Program-made: the position numbers and the translations under genes
Assembly (NCBI RefSeq): GCF_000508085.1
Contig: NZ_KI669560.1
Coordinates: 960,219-1,024,218 of the forward strand
Source: Sediminibacterium sp. C3
Lineage (GTDB): Bacteria > Bacteroidota > Bacteroidia > Chitinophagales > Chitinophagaceae
Length of the DNA: 64,000 nt
Direction of reading: 5' to 3'
In this document: piece after piece, positions 18,205-28,019 of the stretch
Layout of the letters: each line of letters opens with the position of its first letter
Numbering within the stretch: position 1 is the first letter of the stretch
Notes under the pieces: model-generated
The model's input: the letters and a program-made list of their open reading frames with translations, nothing else
What the model was told of the DNA's origin: nothing
Databases searched by the model: none

Positions 18205-19770
18205 CTATCTGGCAACGTTTACGGCTCTTTTTTCCCTGATTACAGTTACCTTAATCTGACCCGGATAGGTCATTTCTGTTTGAATTTTCTGTGCAATTTC
18301 AAAGCTCAGCTTATCGCTGTCTACATCGGATACCTTATCGGCTTCTACAATCACGCGTAACTCACGTCCGGCTTGAATTGCGTAGGCTTTTTCCACTCCC
18401 TGATAAGCAGTGGCAAGGTTCTCCAGATCCTTGATTCTTTGCAGGTATTGCTGCATAATTTCCCTTCTGGCACCAGGTCTTGCACCACTGATGGCGTCGC
18501 AGGCCTGAACAATCGGAGAAATCACGTATAACATTTCCATTTCGTCGTGGTGCGCGCCAATCGCATTTACCACCGCAGGGTTTTCCCCGTATTTCTCGGC
18601 TAATTTAGCCCCTAAAAGTGCGTGGCTTAGTTCGGTTTCTTCGTCCGGAACCTTACCAATATCGTGCAGTAAACCCGCTCTCTTGGCTAATTTGGGGTTC
18701 ATGCCTAATTCGGCAGCCATAATCCCACATAAATTGGCTGTTTCACGGCTGTGCATCAACAGGTTCTGGCCGTAGGAAGAACGGAAACGCATTTTACCTA
18801 CGATTCTGATTAACTCCTTATGTAAGCCATGGATGCCCATTTCAATCACGGTACGCTCCCCAATTTCCATTACCTGCTCTTCTAACTGACGACGGGTTTT
18901 TTCTACCACTTCCTCAATACGGGCGGGGTGGATACGACCATCGGATACCAGACGCTGCAAACTCAATCGGGCAATTTCTCTTCTGAGTGGATCAAAACTG
19001 CTGAGGATAATGGCTTCCGGCGTATCATCCACAATTAAATCAACTCCGGTTGCAGCTTCAATGGCGCGGATATTACGGCCCTCTCTACCAATAATCTGTC
19101 CCTTGATTTCATCGGTTTCAAGGTTAAATACGGTAACGGTATTTTCAATGGTCTGTTCAGCTGCTGTACGCTGAATGGATTGAATAACAATCTTGCGGGC
19201 TTCTTTATTGGCTTTCTGCTTGGCGTCTTCAATAATTTCCTGCTGAAGAGCAAGGGCCTGTGTATGGGCTTCCTGCTTCAAGCTCTCAATCAACTGGGTT
19301 TTTGCATCTTCTGCGGTTAATCCAGCCACTTTTTCTAAGCGGCGGATATGTTCTTCCTGGTGTTTTTCCAGTTCTGTGCGCTTCTGGTTAACCAATTCAA
19401 TCTGACGATTCAGGTTTTCCTTAATGGCATCATTCTCCTTCACCTGCTTTTCAAGGCTGGCTTCTTTCTGATTAATGGAGATTTCTTTCTGTTTTATGCG
19501 GTTTTCGGCTTCACTGATTTTACGGTTTCTGTCGTTTACTTCGCGCTCATGCTCCGATTTCAACTGTACAAAACGCTCTTTTGCTTCTAATTGCTTCTCC
19601 TTTTTAATGGTTTCCGCTCTTAGTTCTGCTTCTTTTAAGATGGTTTGGGCTTGTAATTCGGCTTCTTCTACCTGTTTCTTCGTGTCTTTCGCGAAAATAA
19701 ATTTACCCGCTATAATGCCCACCACAAGGGCAACTACCGCTGATATAATTACATAAATTATAGGATCCAT
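18205..19770 (-). CDS. rny: Ribonuclease Y
   Basis: The 521-residue protein has one N-terminal membrane helix (about 4-26), a long coiled coil rich in K, E and Q (about 30-200), a KH RNA-binding domain ([15 protein letters not shown]) and an HD phosphohydrolase domain with LLHDIGKV and [10 protein letters not shown]. Order and length match RNase Y, the membrane-anchored endonuclease that starts mRNA decay. The neighbours are zapA upstream and rplS downstream. The gene contains an AAA-AAG-GAG run (plus 19599-19605) that is read without any frame change, a useful control for the shifted sites elsewhere. Confidence 0.95.
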   Translation of the reverse strand: MDPIIYVIISAVVALVVGIIAGKFIFAKDTKKQVEEAELQAQTILKEAELRAETIKKEKQLEAKERFVQLKSEHEREVNDRNRKISEAENRIKQKEISINQKEASLEKQVKENDAIKENLNRQIELVNQKRTELEKHQEEHIRRLEKVAGLTAEDAKTQLIESLKQEAHTQALALQQEIIEDAKQKANKEARKIVIQSIQRTAAEQTIENTVTVFNLETDEIKGQIIGREGRNIRAIEAATGVDLIVDDTPEAIILSSFDPLRREIARLSLQRLVSDGRIHPARIEEVVEKTRRQLEEQVMEIGERTVIEMGIHGLHKELIRIVGKMRFRSSYGQNLLMHSRETANLCGIMAAELGMNPKLAKRAGLLHDIGKVPDEETELSHALLGAKLAEKYGENPAVVNAIGAHHDEMEMLYVISPIVQACDAISGARPGARREIMQQYLQRIKDLENLATAYQGVEKAYAIQAGRELRVIVEADKVSDVDSDKLSFEIAQKIQTEMTYPGQIKVTVIREKRAVNVAR

Positions 19771-19897
19771 GTCTTTGGCAAGGGTTTAAAACGTTCACAA
19801 TTCTATTAATGCAATCAAATCTCATTTTAATATAATAAGTAATTGACTTGCTACGAAGATAACAAGAAGATAGGAGATTTTTGAATAGAAAGCTAAA

Positions 19898-20194
19898 TTA
19901 TCCGTTCTCTTTCAGTGCATTATCAATCGATTGCACCATTTCTTTCACCTGTTTGGCTGTTTCATCTGCCAGTAAGGCCAACTGAGAATGTTCTTTTTGT
20001 TCGGTGGTAAACCATAATAAAACCATAGCCAGGTAATCCTGCATGTCTTTCCCTGCAAAACTGGTTCTGAATTCCAGTATTTTTTCATTGATGGTTTGTG
20101 CGGTTTTGCGCACCATTTCCTCGTCTTCCGCCTCAATTTTCAGGCGGTAAGTCCGGTCGGCAACAACAATATTTACGGGGATTAATTCTGACAT
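19898..20194 (-). CDS. zapA: Cell division protein ZapA
   Basis: The 98-residue product starts at ATG 20194 (MSELIPVNIVVADRTYRL); an upstream in-frame start inside the neighbouring gene is less likely. The sequence has the ZapA pattern: a short N-terminal strand pair ending in RLKIEAEDEE, then a long helix with AQTINEKILEF and a second coiled-coil helix. ZapA binds FtsZ and bundles its filaments at midcell. It is 4 bp after the ZapB-like coiled-coil gene and just upstream of rny. Confidence 0.87.
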   Translation of the reverse strand: MSELIPVNIVVADRTYRLKIEAEDEEMVRKTAQTINEKILEFRTSFAGKDMQDYLAMVLLWFTTEQKEHSQLALLADETAKQVKEMVQSIDNALKENG

Positions 20195-20198
20195 AGTG

Positions 20199-20486
20199 TT
20201 AAGCGTGCAGCAACGCAAGGCATTTATCTATTTCCTTTAGGTAACTGTCTATTTGTTTTTGCAATTTAAGTTTTTCCTGCGGGTCCCAGGTGCCACTGGT
20301 GATTCTTGCCGCAGCCAGTTTTTGTTCCAAAGCCGAAAGTGCATGGGTATTGCTCACCTGTAATTGTCTTAACTCGGTCAGCTCTTTTTCCAGGCGTTGA
20401 TTTTCCAATACCAACTGACGATAGGCTTTCAGTAAAGTCTGCAGCTTTTCCTGTAGTTCGGCAATATGTTGGTTTAGCAAAGACAT
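20199..20486 (-). CDS. Coiled-coil protein, probably ZapB-like division factor
   Basis: A 95-residue protein that is almost entirely helical with leucine heptads (LQEKLQTLLKAYRQL and LEKELTELRQL). There is no signal peptide or enzyme motif. Its place directly before zapA (4 bp) and after pheT (16 bp) is typical for a small coiled-coil partner of ZapA in Bacteroidota. The role is inferred from context and composition. Confidence 0.65.
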   Translation of the reverse strand: MSLLNQHIAELQEKLQTLLKAYRQLVLENQRLEKELTELRQLQVSNTHALSALEQKLAAARITSGTWDPQEKLKLQKQIDSYLKEIDKCLALLHA

Positions 20487-20502
20487 GGTAGAAAATTAGG
20501 CT

Positions 20503-22911
20503 TTATTTTCTGATTTCTGCATTGATTTCCTTTTCAAAACCCTTGATGAGCTTGTTCATCATGCTGTCAATCTCTGTATCTGTCAGGGTTTTGCTGTCAT
20601 CTGAGAACACGAAGTTAATGGCCATTGATTTTTTATCGGCACCTAATTTTTCGCTTTCAAATACGTCAAATAGATTCATCTGTTTCAACTTGGAAATCTT
20701 TAATCCCTGAACTGTTTTTTCTATTTGTTCGTATCGGATTTGTTTGTTCACAACCAGTGCAAGATCTCTCTGCACCAATGGGAATTTGTTTACCTCTTTG
20801 TATACTACCTTGATTTTCTGAATGGCAGAAAGCAGCATATCAAATGGAAGGTCTATAAAGTAGACGGATTGCTTTAAATCGAATTGACTGAGCTTTGCGG
20901 ATGGTACATTCTGTAATGTGCCCAACTGTTGTTTGTTGGCAAATATTCGCACAATTGCATCAGCTTCTTCCTCAAAGTAAATATTGCTTAAACCACACCA
21001 TTGTAAGAGTGCGGTAACCAATCCCTTCATTCTGTAAAAGTCAACCGGTACAGCCTGATTTCTCCATCCCTGATCCATATGGTTACCTGTTGCAAATAAG
21101 CAGAAGTGTTCCGTTTCTTTAAAGCCTTCTCCGTCTACCGCATAGGTCTTTCCAAATTCGAACATTTGCAGATTGCTGTTTTTACGGTTTACGTTATAGG
21201 CAATGGTTTCAAGGCCGCTCTCCAGCATGGAAGGACGCAGTACATCCAGCTCTGCACTTAAGTTATTGATCATTTTAACTGTATGAGCAGATACCTTCTC
21301 ATCAAAATATTTACTGTTGGTTATAGAGTTGGTCAGAATTTCAGTGAATCCCTTTCCTACCAGGAAGCCAGAGATTTTTTCTTTAAGGTTTTCTTTAATT
21401 CCCAGTTTTTCTACAGATGGGCTAATGCTGATCATAGTTGGTATTTCAACATTGTCGAGACCATCAATTCGCAAAATCTCTTCCACTATATCTGCGGGAA
21501 TGCTGATATCCGGTTTGCTGTATGGCACTTCCACCATTAACTCATCCAGGCTTTCCTTGGCAATCTCAAATCCCAATGCAGTAAGAATTCTTTTTACTTT
21601 ATCTGCGTGGTAATTTTTACCACTTAGTTTTTTCAGGTAATGATTTTTAATCGTAACCGTTGTTTTTGGCTTTGGATCAGGATATATATCAATCAAATCA
21701 CAGGAAATAGATCCCCCTGCCACTTCTTTAATTAACAAAGCCGCACGCTTTAGTACGTTAACGGTATTGGATATATCAATTCCTTTTTCGAAACGGGTAG
21801 CTGCATCGGTTCTTAAACCATGACGCATAGAAGTCTTGCGGATAGTGGTAGCGTGGAAACAGGCACTTTCAAGGAAAATGGCAGTGGTTTCATTGGTCAC
21901 ACCACTTTTGCTCCCTCCGAAAACACCTGCAATGCACATGCTTTCCGAAGCATTGCAAATCATGAGATCCTCTGCATGTAAACTTCTTTCTTTATCGTCC
22001 AGGGTTATGAATTTTGTACCCGTTGGTTGGTTTTTAACGATGATTTCATTTCCGGTAACTGCTTTCAGGTCAAATGCATGCAGCGGTTGTCCGGTTTCGT
22101 GTAATATATAATTTGTAACGTCTACGATATTATTAATACTTCTTACACCAATAGCAGTCAATTTATTCACCAGCCATTCAGGGGATGGTGCAACCCTGAC
22201 TCCCGTGATGGTAATGCCTGCATAGCGAAGACAATCTTCGGTGTTTTCAATGCTTACTTTTACAGGAGCATCCTGATTATCTGCCTTGAACCCATTACTG
22301 TAAGGTTGTTTAACACGGGTCTCTTTCTGGTGATGGGTTAAATAAGCGGCCACATCTCTGGCAACGCCCAAATGGCTCATAGCGTCCATTCGGTTGGGGG
22401 TTAAACCAATTTCGAATATATAGTCACTATAAGGCTTAAAGTATTCAGCGGCAGGAGTGCCGGGAACGCATTCTTCTGGTAAAACCATAATCCCGTCATG
22501 ACTGTAACCCAGTCCCAGTTCATCTTCCGCACAAATCATTCCCTGGCTTTCTTCCCCTCTTATTTTGGCAGCTTTCATGGTCATTGGCTCACCGTTCATG
22601 GGATAGATGGTAGCACCAATGGTTGCTACGGCCACTTTCTGACCAGCCGCCACATTCGATGCCCCGCATACTACTTTTAAAGGAGTATCTGTACCAATAT
22701 TGATGGTAGTTAATTTCAGCTTGTCAGCATTGGGATGTTGCTCACAGGTTAAAACTTCTCCAATAACAACCCCTTGCAATCCCCCTTTCACTTTTTCGTA
22801 GCGTTCAAGGCTTTCTACTTCTAAACCAATGGAAGTTAATATTTTAGATAATTGAGCAGGTTCTATTGCTTCTGGTAAATATTCGCAAAGCCAGTTATAA
22901 CTGATGGTCAT
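20503..22911 (-). CDS. pheT: Phenylalanyl-tRNA synthetase beta subunit
   Basis: The 802-residue protein has the full bacterial PheT layout: MTISYNWLCEYLP start, EMAP-type tRNA-binding domain (about 40-150, with CEQHPNADKLKL and CGASNVAAGQKVAVA), B3/B4 domain (NRMDAMSHLGVARDVA), B5 domain, a catalytic-like core and the C-terminal ferredoxin-fold anticodon-binding domain (FPLVQRDLALVV). It pairs with PheS, which is not in the window. It leads a leftward cluster with the two division genes. Confidence 0.96.
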   Translation of the reverse strand: MTISYNWLCEYLPEAIEPAQLSKILTSIGLEVESLERYEKVKGGLQGVVIGEVLTCEQHPNADKLKLTTINIGTDTPLKVVCGASNVAAGQKVAVATIGATIYPMNGEPMTMKAAKIRGEESQGMICAEDELGLGYSHDGIMVLPEECVPGTPAAEYFKPYSDYIFEIGLTPNRMDAMSHLGVARDVAAYLTHHQKETRVKQPYSNGFKADNQDAPVKVSIENTEDCLRYAGITITGVRVAPSPEWLVNKLTAIGVRSINNIVDVTNYILHETGQPLHAFDLKAVTGNEIIVKNQPTGTKFITLDDKERSLHAEDLMICNASESMCIAGVFGGSKSGVTNETTAIFLESACFHATTIRKTSMRHGLRTDAATRFEKGIDISNTVNVLKRAALLIKEVAGGSISCDLIDIYPDPKPKTTVTIKNHYLKKLSGKNYHADKVKRILTALGFEIAKESLDELMVEVPYSKPDISIPADIVEEILRIDGLDNVEIPTMISISPSVEKLGIKENLKEKISGFLVGKGFTEILTNSITNSKYFDEKVSAHTVKMINNLSAELDVLRPSMLESGLETIAYNVNRKNSNLQMFEFGKTYAVDGEGFKETEHFCLFATGNHMDQGWRNQAVPVDFYRMKGLVTALLQWCGLSNIYFEEEADAIVRIFANKQQLGTLQNVPSAKLSQFDLKQSVYFIDLPFDMLLSAIQKIKVVYKEVNKFPLVQRDLALVVNKQIRYEQIEKTVQGLKISKLKQMNLFDVFESEKLGADKKSMAINFVFSDDSKTLTDTEIDSMMNKLIKGFEKEINAEIRK

Positions 22912-22960
22912 GGTATCAACGATAATTAAAACGCGAAATTAAGGTATTCAGCGTTACCCC

Positions 22961-23764
22961 TCAGGTCCAAAATAGATCCTTGTTATTTTCAACAAAAGGC
23001 TTGCTATTATGGTGTTGATTCATTTGTTCTACCTGTTCTTCCGTTGCAGCTTCCTGAATTTGATTAAAAAGGACTCTTTCTTCAAATCTTATATGACTGT
23101 CTAAGTCAAGCATAATTTGTTTCAGCGACTTTTCCAGTTCGTTCTCTTCTTTAAACAGGTTTCTCAGTGTCTGGTGCTCCTCCATTGCTTTTATAATTAA
23201 TGGATGTTGCATGCCCAATATGGGAAAGATGTATTCTTCTTCTATTTGAAAATGAATTGAGAGGTAAGCGTCATAAAACCAATTTGCATAAGATTTTATT
23301 CTTTCAAACGGGATTTTTTTGGATAACCCACTCTTTATTTTCCAGCAAAGCAGTAATCCCTGATGGTGTTCACGGCTTATTTCTTTCAAGTATTCAGCTC
23401 TTTTGATGGGTTGAACCAGTGCCACGCTTTTCTTTAGTTTTTCTGCAATTCTTGAAGTAGTTGAATCCGCATAAATGCCATAGGCATTCAGTAATACTCC
23501 TTTGATTGCATGCTTGGAAGAAGCAATGGCATACAAAATCATTTCGTCTGCAGGATCTGTTTCACCTTCGAACCTGTAAACTTCTGTAATTTCAAATTCA
23601 TCGGGCGATAACTGAGTCATGGTGTTATTGCATATTAAACAATGCTGTTCTTCATGAATATTGAAATCATGGGTATAGCCCCGTTTGGCAAGGTCATTGA
23701 TGGCTTCGCTTACCGTATCATAGGAATAGGATTGTTTCATTTTAAATGGTGCTGGTGATTCCAT
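22961..23764 (-). CDS. Fusion of a short 'PRPP-synthetase-annotated' domain and a hemerythrin-like HHE domain
   Basis: The product has 267 residues from ATG 23764, or 259 from ATG 23740 (MKQSYSYDTV), which is also plausible. Residues of about 10-110 match a small Bacteroidota domain (SYSYDTVSEAINDLAKRGYT, FEITEVYRFEG, MILYAIASS) often labelled phosphoribosylpyrophosphate synthetase, a label that is probably wrong because no PRPP motif is present. Residues of about 120-250 are a hemerythrin four-helix domain with candidate iron ligands in REHHQGLLL, HFQIEEEYIFP, EEHQTLRNLF and DSHIRFEERVLF. Such domains bind a di-iron centre and sense or carry oxygen or nitric oxide. It is divergent from dnaB across the DnaA-box-like array. 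Confidence 0.72.
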   Translation of the reverse strand: MESPAPFKMKQSYSYDTVSEAINDLAKRGYTHDFNIHEEQHCLICNNTMTQLSPDEFEITEVYRFEGETDPADEMILYAIASSKHAIKGVLLNAYGIYADSTTSRIAEKLKKSVALVQPIKRAEYLKEISREHHQGLLLCWKIKSGLSKKIPFERIKSYANWFYDAYLSIHFQIEEEYIFPILGMQHPLIIKAMEEHQTLRNLFKEENELEKSLKQIMLDLDSHIRFEERVLFNQIQEAATEEQVEQMNQHHNSKPFVENNKDLFWT

Positions 23765-24100
23765 TAAAGTTAGAATAAGTTTTACCCAAATGCAATTGGT
23801 ACTTAGTTCATTTGATTGAAATTGACCTGATTTCCGCCAAATTTCTTTGTTAACGGGGTTCTGTTAATTTCTTCAAATAAACGAGGAAAACTTTTGAAAA
23901 TGGGGGATAACCATAGTAATTTGTGTGAATAGCCCTGGTTAAGCTGTGGATAAGCTGAGGATACGCTGTGGAATAAAGAGAAGCGGAAAAAATTTTTAAC
24001 AGATAGCGCTTAGCCATATATTCGCTCCCCCTTCTTACTTAGTTAACCATTCGTTAACATAGAAGGAAGCATTGGATTGATTAAAGTTTAAGAAAGTATC
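23765..24100. other. 336 bp non-coding region between hemerythrin fusion and dnaB
   Basis: No credible reading frame. It holds the DnaA-box-like array (23934-23977), an AT-rich stretch right of it (about 23985-24000) and three GTTAAC hexamers (23849-23854, 24042-24047, 24053-24058). The flanking genes point away from it in both directions. It could hold regulatory sites for dnaB or a replication origin. Confidence 0.6.
23934..23977 (-). repeat. Tandem array of four 11-mers resembling DnaA boxes
   Basis: Units start at 23934, 23945, 23956 and 23967 with no gaps. The second contains TGTGGATAA, the exact reverse complement of the DnaA box TTATCCACA. The others keep most of it (CCTGGTTAAGC, TGAGGATACGC, TGTGGAATAAA). 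All have the same orientation and the 11 bp step is about one helical turn, so bound proteins would line up on one face. Confidence 0.6.
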
Positions 24101-25657
24101 ATGGAGATTACCGGTTTAAATAAAGACAGAAAAAGGAGAAAGCCCGCTATTGATTTAAGTACCATGGTGTATGGTAAAGTGCCGCCTCAGGCAAAGGAAC
24201 TGGAAGAAGCCATTCTGGGGGCATTGATGCTGGAAAAAAGTGCGTTCGACACCGTTTCGGAAATTATTAAACCGGAATGTTTTTATGTAGATGCACACCA
24301 GTACATTTTTCTTGCCATGCAAAGCCTGCAGCAAAAATCGGTTCCGATTGATATTCTGACAGTGGTTGAAGAATTGAAAATGCAGGGCAAGCTGGATTTG
24401 GTAGGGGGGCCTTATTATGTTACCAAACTAACCAACTCTGTGGTATCAACCGCAAATATTGATGCCCACGCCAGAATTGTTTTACAGAAATTCATTCAGC
24501 GAGAGCTAATCAAAATCAGTGGCGAAATTATCGGAGATGCCTATGAAGAAGGAACGGATGTTTTTGATTTGCTTGATGAGTCTGAAACCAAAATGTTCAA
24601 TATCACCAACAATTATTTAAAGAAAAACTTTGAAGACATTGGAGGGGTATTAATTGAAGCCATTACCCGTATTGATGAACTCAGAACCAAGACTGATGAA
24701 ATTTCAGGCGTGCCCAGTGGATTCACTTCTCTGGACAGAATTACTTATGGATGGCAACCCACCGATTTAATCATCTTGGCTGCACGTCCTTCCGTGGGTA
24801 AAACTGCATTTGCCCTGAACCTTGCCCGTAACGCAGCCTTGCATCCAACAAAGCCAATTGGTGTTGGATTCTTTTCACTGGAAATGAGTGCTGCACAATT
24901 GGTTCAGCGTATTCTAAGTGCTGAAAGTGAAATTAAAATGGAGAAAATCAGCAGGGGTAAACTGGAGGATCATGAATACCAGCAATTACATAGCAAGGGC
25001 ATAAAGAAATTAGAGAACGCACCTTTGTATATTGACGATACCGCAGCCCTGAATATTTTTGAATTCAGAGCCAAAGCCCGAAGAATGGTTAATAAACATC
25101 AGGTAGGTATTATCATTATAGACTATCTGCAGTTAATGAGTGGAAGTAACGATAAAGGCGGTAACAGAGAACAGGAAATCAGCAGTATTTCCAGAAACTT
25201 GAAATCACTGGCTAAAGAATTGAGGGTTCCTATTATTGCCTTAAGCCAGTTGAGTCGTGCAGTTGAGACTCGTAAAGAAAGTAAAATGCCACAGTTGAGT
25301 GACCTTCGTGAATCGGGTGCTATTGAACAGGATGCGGACATGGTAATGTTTATTTATCGTCCGGAGTATTATGAAAATATGACCAATGAAATGGGGGAAT
25401 CTACTAATGGTGAAACCCATATCCGAATAGCCAAACACAGAAACGGTTCACTGGAAACCATTAAGCTGAGAGCTAAATTGGAAATTCAGAAATTTGAAGA
25501 AATGGATGCAGAACCTGGCCCTGGTAACTGGAAGCCCATTCAGCCCGGATCTATGAGTCAGGGTAATGGTGAGACCGCCTTTTTTATTCAAAAGGGAAGT
25601 AAAATGAATCAATCCAGTGATTTTGATGAAGGGTTTGATGATGGTGCTCCTTTTTAA
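24101..25657 (+). CDS. dnaB: Replicative DNA helicase DnaB
   Basis: The 518-residue protein has the DnaB N-terminal domain (PPQAKELEEAILGALMLE), a linker and the RecA-like ATPase domain with Walker A ARPSVGKTAF, the segment GFFSLEMS, Walker B IIIIDYLQLM, the SQLSR finger, LSDLRESGAIEQDAD and the final KHRNG. DnaB is the hexameric helicase of the replication fork. The last 40 residues are a low-complexity acidic tail, common in this phylum. rsmE follows by 21 bp. Confidence 0.96.
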   Translation: MEITGLNKDRKRRKPAIDLSTMVYGKVPPQAKELEEAILGALMLEKSAFDTVSEIIKPECFYVDAHQYIFLAMQSLQQKSVPIDILTVVEELKMQGKLDLVGGPYYVTKLTNSVVSTANIDAHARIVLQKFIQRELIKISGEIIGDAYEEGTDVFDLLDESETKMFNITNNYLKKNFEDIGGVLIEAITRIDELRTKTDEISGVPSGFTSLDRITYGWQPTDLIILAARPSVGKTAFALNLARNAALHPTKPIGVGFFSLEMSAAQLVQRILSAESEIKMEKISRGKLEDHEYQQLHSKGIKKLENAPLYIDDTAALNIFEFRAKARRMVNKHQVGIIIIDYLQLMSGSNDKGGNREQEISSISRNLKSLAKELRVPIIALSQLSRAVETRKESKMPQLSDLRESGAIEQDADMVMFIYRPEYYENMTNEMGESTNGETHIRIAKHRNGSLETIKLRAKLEIQKFEEMDAEPGPGNWKPIQPGSMSQGNGETAFFIQKGSKMNQSSDFDEGFDDGAPF

Positions 25658-25678
25658 TGATTTCTTCTGATAATTTTT

Positions 25679-26380
25679 ATGGACATTCCTTTTTTTTACG
25701 AAGCCGATTTGCCTGTAACTCCCGGACTATTTACACTATCGGAAGAGTCCAGTAAGCATTGCAGTGTGGTTTTGCGTATGCAACCTGGTGAATCCATCTC
25801 TTTAACAAATGGACTTGGTTTGTCCTGTATCGGCAAACTGGTTTCTGCGGATAAAAAAAAGACGGTTGTTCAGTTGTTTGATCATAAACAGGAGAGCAGA
25901 ACTAATCCACAAAATAGTATTGCTATATCTTTTGTTAAGAATGCGGCCCGAATGGAGTGGTTTCTGGAAAAAGCAACAGAAATCGGGATTGACGCATTTT
26001 ACCCCCTGATTGCAGAAAGAACGGAAAGAACACATTTTAAAAAAGAACGCTGGGAGCATATTCTGGTTTCAGCTATGCTGCAAAGTAAGCAGGTATTCAA
26101 GCCTGTTTTACATGAACCTGTTGAATTTAAAATACTGATTCAACAACCTTTAGAGGGTCATCTTTTAATGGCTCACTGTGAAAATGGTCCAAAGCAGCTG
26201 ATTCAATCAATTGATAAAAGCAAACCAGCTTTATTGTTAATTGGACCAGAAGGTGATTTTTCACCTGCCGAAATTTTAATGGCTGAAAAAGCAGGTGCCA
26301 CAATGATTAATCTGGGTGTAACACGTTTGAGAACAGAAACTGCAGGAATCGCAGCAGCTGTGCTTTTGCAGCATCGCTAA
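25679..26380 (+). CDS. rsmE: 16S rRNA (uracil1498-N3)-methyltransferase RsmE
   Basis: The 233-residue protein has a short PUA-like N-terminal domain and a SPOUT methyltransferase domain. Diagnostic motifs are the KNAARMEWFLEKATEIG segment, PLIAERTER, LLIGPEGDFSPAE and the knot LGVTRLRTETAG. It methylates N3 of U1498 in 16S rRNA with S-adenosylmethionine. It lies between dnaB and the L,D-transpeptidase gene on the same strand. Confidence 0.94.
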   Translation: MDIPFFYEADLPVTPGLFTLSEESSKHCSVVLRMQPGESISLTNGLGLSCIGKLVSADKKKTVVQLFDHKQESRTNPQNSIAISFVKNAARMEWFLEKATEIGIDAFYPLIAERTERTHFKKERWEHILVSAMLQSKQVFKPVLHEPVEFKILIQQPLEGHLLMAHCENGPKQLIQSIDKSKPALLLIGPEGDFSPAEILMAEKAGATMINLGVTRLRTETAGIAAAVLLQHR

Positions 26381-26407
26381 TCTTGTTACATATTGTATCT
26401 TAGCAGC

Positions 26408-28009
26408 ATGCGTACGTCTTTTTTTTCATTATTGGGATTACTGATTTTTCTGGGCTTTTCCTGTGGTTGGAACAATGCTTCTGAAAAAGAAATCATCAGA
26501 GACAGTTCAATTACCATTACTACTTCTTATAATCCCCTTTTTTTGGATAGCGCAGCCATGCAGTTATTTTTTAAAGAAAATGATTGGGTAAAGCCATTCA
26601 GCAAACAAATAACAGACTTTTATACAGATCGCAATTTTGAATTTGCCTGGTTTGATTCTACGGGTTTATCCGAACAGGCACATCACTTTTTCAATTTACA
26701 AAACGACTACATAAGTAGATTGTCCGATAGTTCATTATTTAACCAGCAGTTTCAGAATTTATATACTGCATATGCAAATAAAACAGCCAGGCAAATTGTG
26801 GCGAATAGAGAGGTGGTGAATACCGAATTGTTGTTCACTGCACAGTTTTTTGTGTATGCTGAGAAAATGTATAAAGGGTCGAATATTCAGCTGGCTGATC
26901 TGGGCTGGTATATACCCAGAAAAAAAGTAAATCTTCACGCATTGCTCGATTCTGTGATTGAGAATAAAGCGACGGAGCTGGTTAATTATGCACCAGTAAG
27001 TTTGCAATATCCCAGAATGGAAAAATGGTTGTTTCGTTTGGCTGAAATGCAAAAAACTGAACAGCCCGATTCTTTGCCCCGGGTAAAAAAATCGCTCAGA
27101 AGCGGAGATTCCAGCACGCTAATTCTTAGAATTAAAAAGCGCTTGCATTTTTTGCAGGGGGATGACATGACTAATAATAATTTTTTCGACACAAGTCTTG
27201 TGTTGGCTGTTAAAAAATTTCAGGAAAGACATGGCATAGAAGTAGATGGTATTATTGGCAATAAAGTGATAGAAGACCTGAACGTACCCATCCGGAAAAG
27301 AATGGAGCAGTTGCTCATCAATATGGAGAGAGCCAGATGGATGCCATCCATGCAAGACAGTACCTATGTGTTGGTAAACATTCCGGAATTCAGGCTGCGT
27401 GTTTTTGAAGAAGGAAAAAATATACTGCAGATGAATGTAATTGTAGGTTCCGAAGCTAACAATACTGTAATATTCAATGGCAATCTTCAGTTTGTGGTAT
27501 TTAGTCCTTACTGGAATGTGCCAGAGAGTATTGTTAGAAAAGAGCTCCTGCCTGCCATCAGCAGAAACAAAAATTATATTGCCAGGCACAATATGGAAGT
27601 TACTGGTTATGTAAAAGGGCTTCCACAAATAAGACAAAAGCCTGGAGCAAACAATGCATTGGGAAGAGTAAAATTTTTATTCCCCAATAACTATAATATT
27701 TATTTGCACGATACGCCCAACCGAAATCTTTTTTCACAAACCAACAGGGGATTAAGCCACGGTTGTATTCGGATTGCAGAGCCCAAAAAATTTGCTGAGT
27801 TTCTCTTGCGCGATCAACCCAGCTATACCAGCTCGGCCATTGATAGTCTGATGTATCTCGAAAAGGAAAAATGGGTAACCTTGAAAAAGAAAATTCCCGT
27901 ATTTCTGGTGTATTTTACTTCCTGGGTAGATGCCTCGGGAGAATTGCATTTCAGAAGAGATATCTATAAGCACGATCAGAAGATGGCTATAAAATTATTT
28001 CAACCTTAA
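26408..28009 (+). CDS. L,D-transpeptidase lipoprotein (YcbB/LdtD-like)
   Basis: The 533-residue product starts at ATG 26408; the open frame back to a TTG at 26393 adds only a few codons. A hydrophobic run ends in LGFSC, a lipobox. A long helical segment follows, then a peptidoglycan-binding domain (KKFQERHGIEVDGIIG), then the YkuD catalytic domain. The active site is in SHGCIRI, with H451 and the nucleophile C453, preceded by the substrate-side HDTPNRNLF. It would form 3-3 cross-links or attach proteins to peptidoglycan in the periplasm. Length and domain order fit the YcbB class and not the short ErfK class. Confidence 0.88.
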   Translation: MRTSFFSLLGLLIFLGFSCGWNNASEKEIIRDSSITITTSYNPLFLDSAAMQLFFKENDWVKPFSKQITDFYTDRNFEFAWFDSTGLSEQAHHFFNLQNDYISRLSDSSLFNQQFQNLYTAYANKTARQIVANREVVNTELLFTAQFFVYAEKMYKGSNIQLADLGWYIPRKKVNLHALLDSVIENKATELVNYAPVSLQYPRMEKWLFRLAEMQKTEQPDSLPRVKKSLRSGDSSTLILRIKKRLHFLQGDDMTNNNFFDTSLVLAVKKFQERHGIEVDGIIGNKVIEDLNVPIRKRMEQLLINMERARWMPSMQDSTYVLVNIPEFRLRVFEEGKNILQMNVIVGSEANNTVIFNGNLQFVVFSPYWNVPESIVRKELLPAISRNKNYIARHNMEVTGYVKGLPQIRQKPGANNALGRVKFLFPNNYNIYLHDTPNRNLFSQTNRGLSHGCIRIAEPKKFAEFLLRDQPSYTSSAIDSLMYLEKEKWVTLKKKIPVFLVYFTSWVDASGELHFRRDIYKHDQKMAIKLFQP

Positions 28010-28019
28010 ACTATTCATT

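Noticed and set aside
19599..19605. AAA-AAG-GAG in rny as a frame-shift site
   Set aside because: The rny frame is intact through it, with normal family sequence on both sides.
26393..26407. TTG start five codons upstream for the L,D-transpeptidase
   Set aside because: The ATG at 26408 gives the proper lipoprotein signal.
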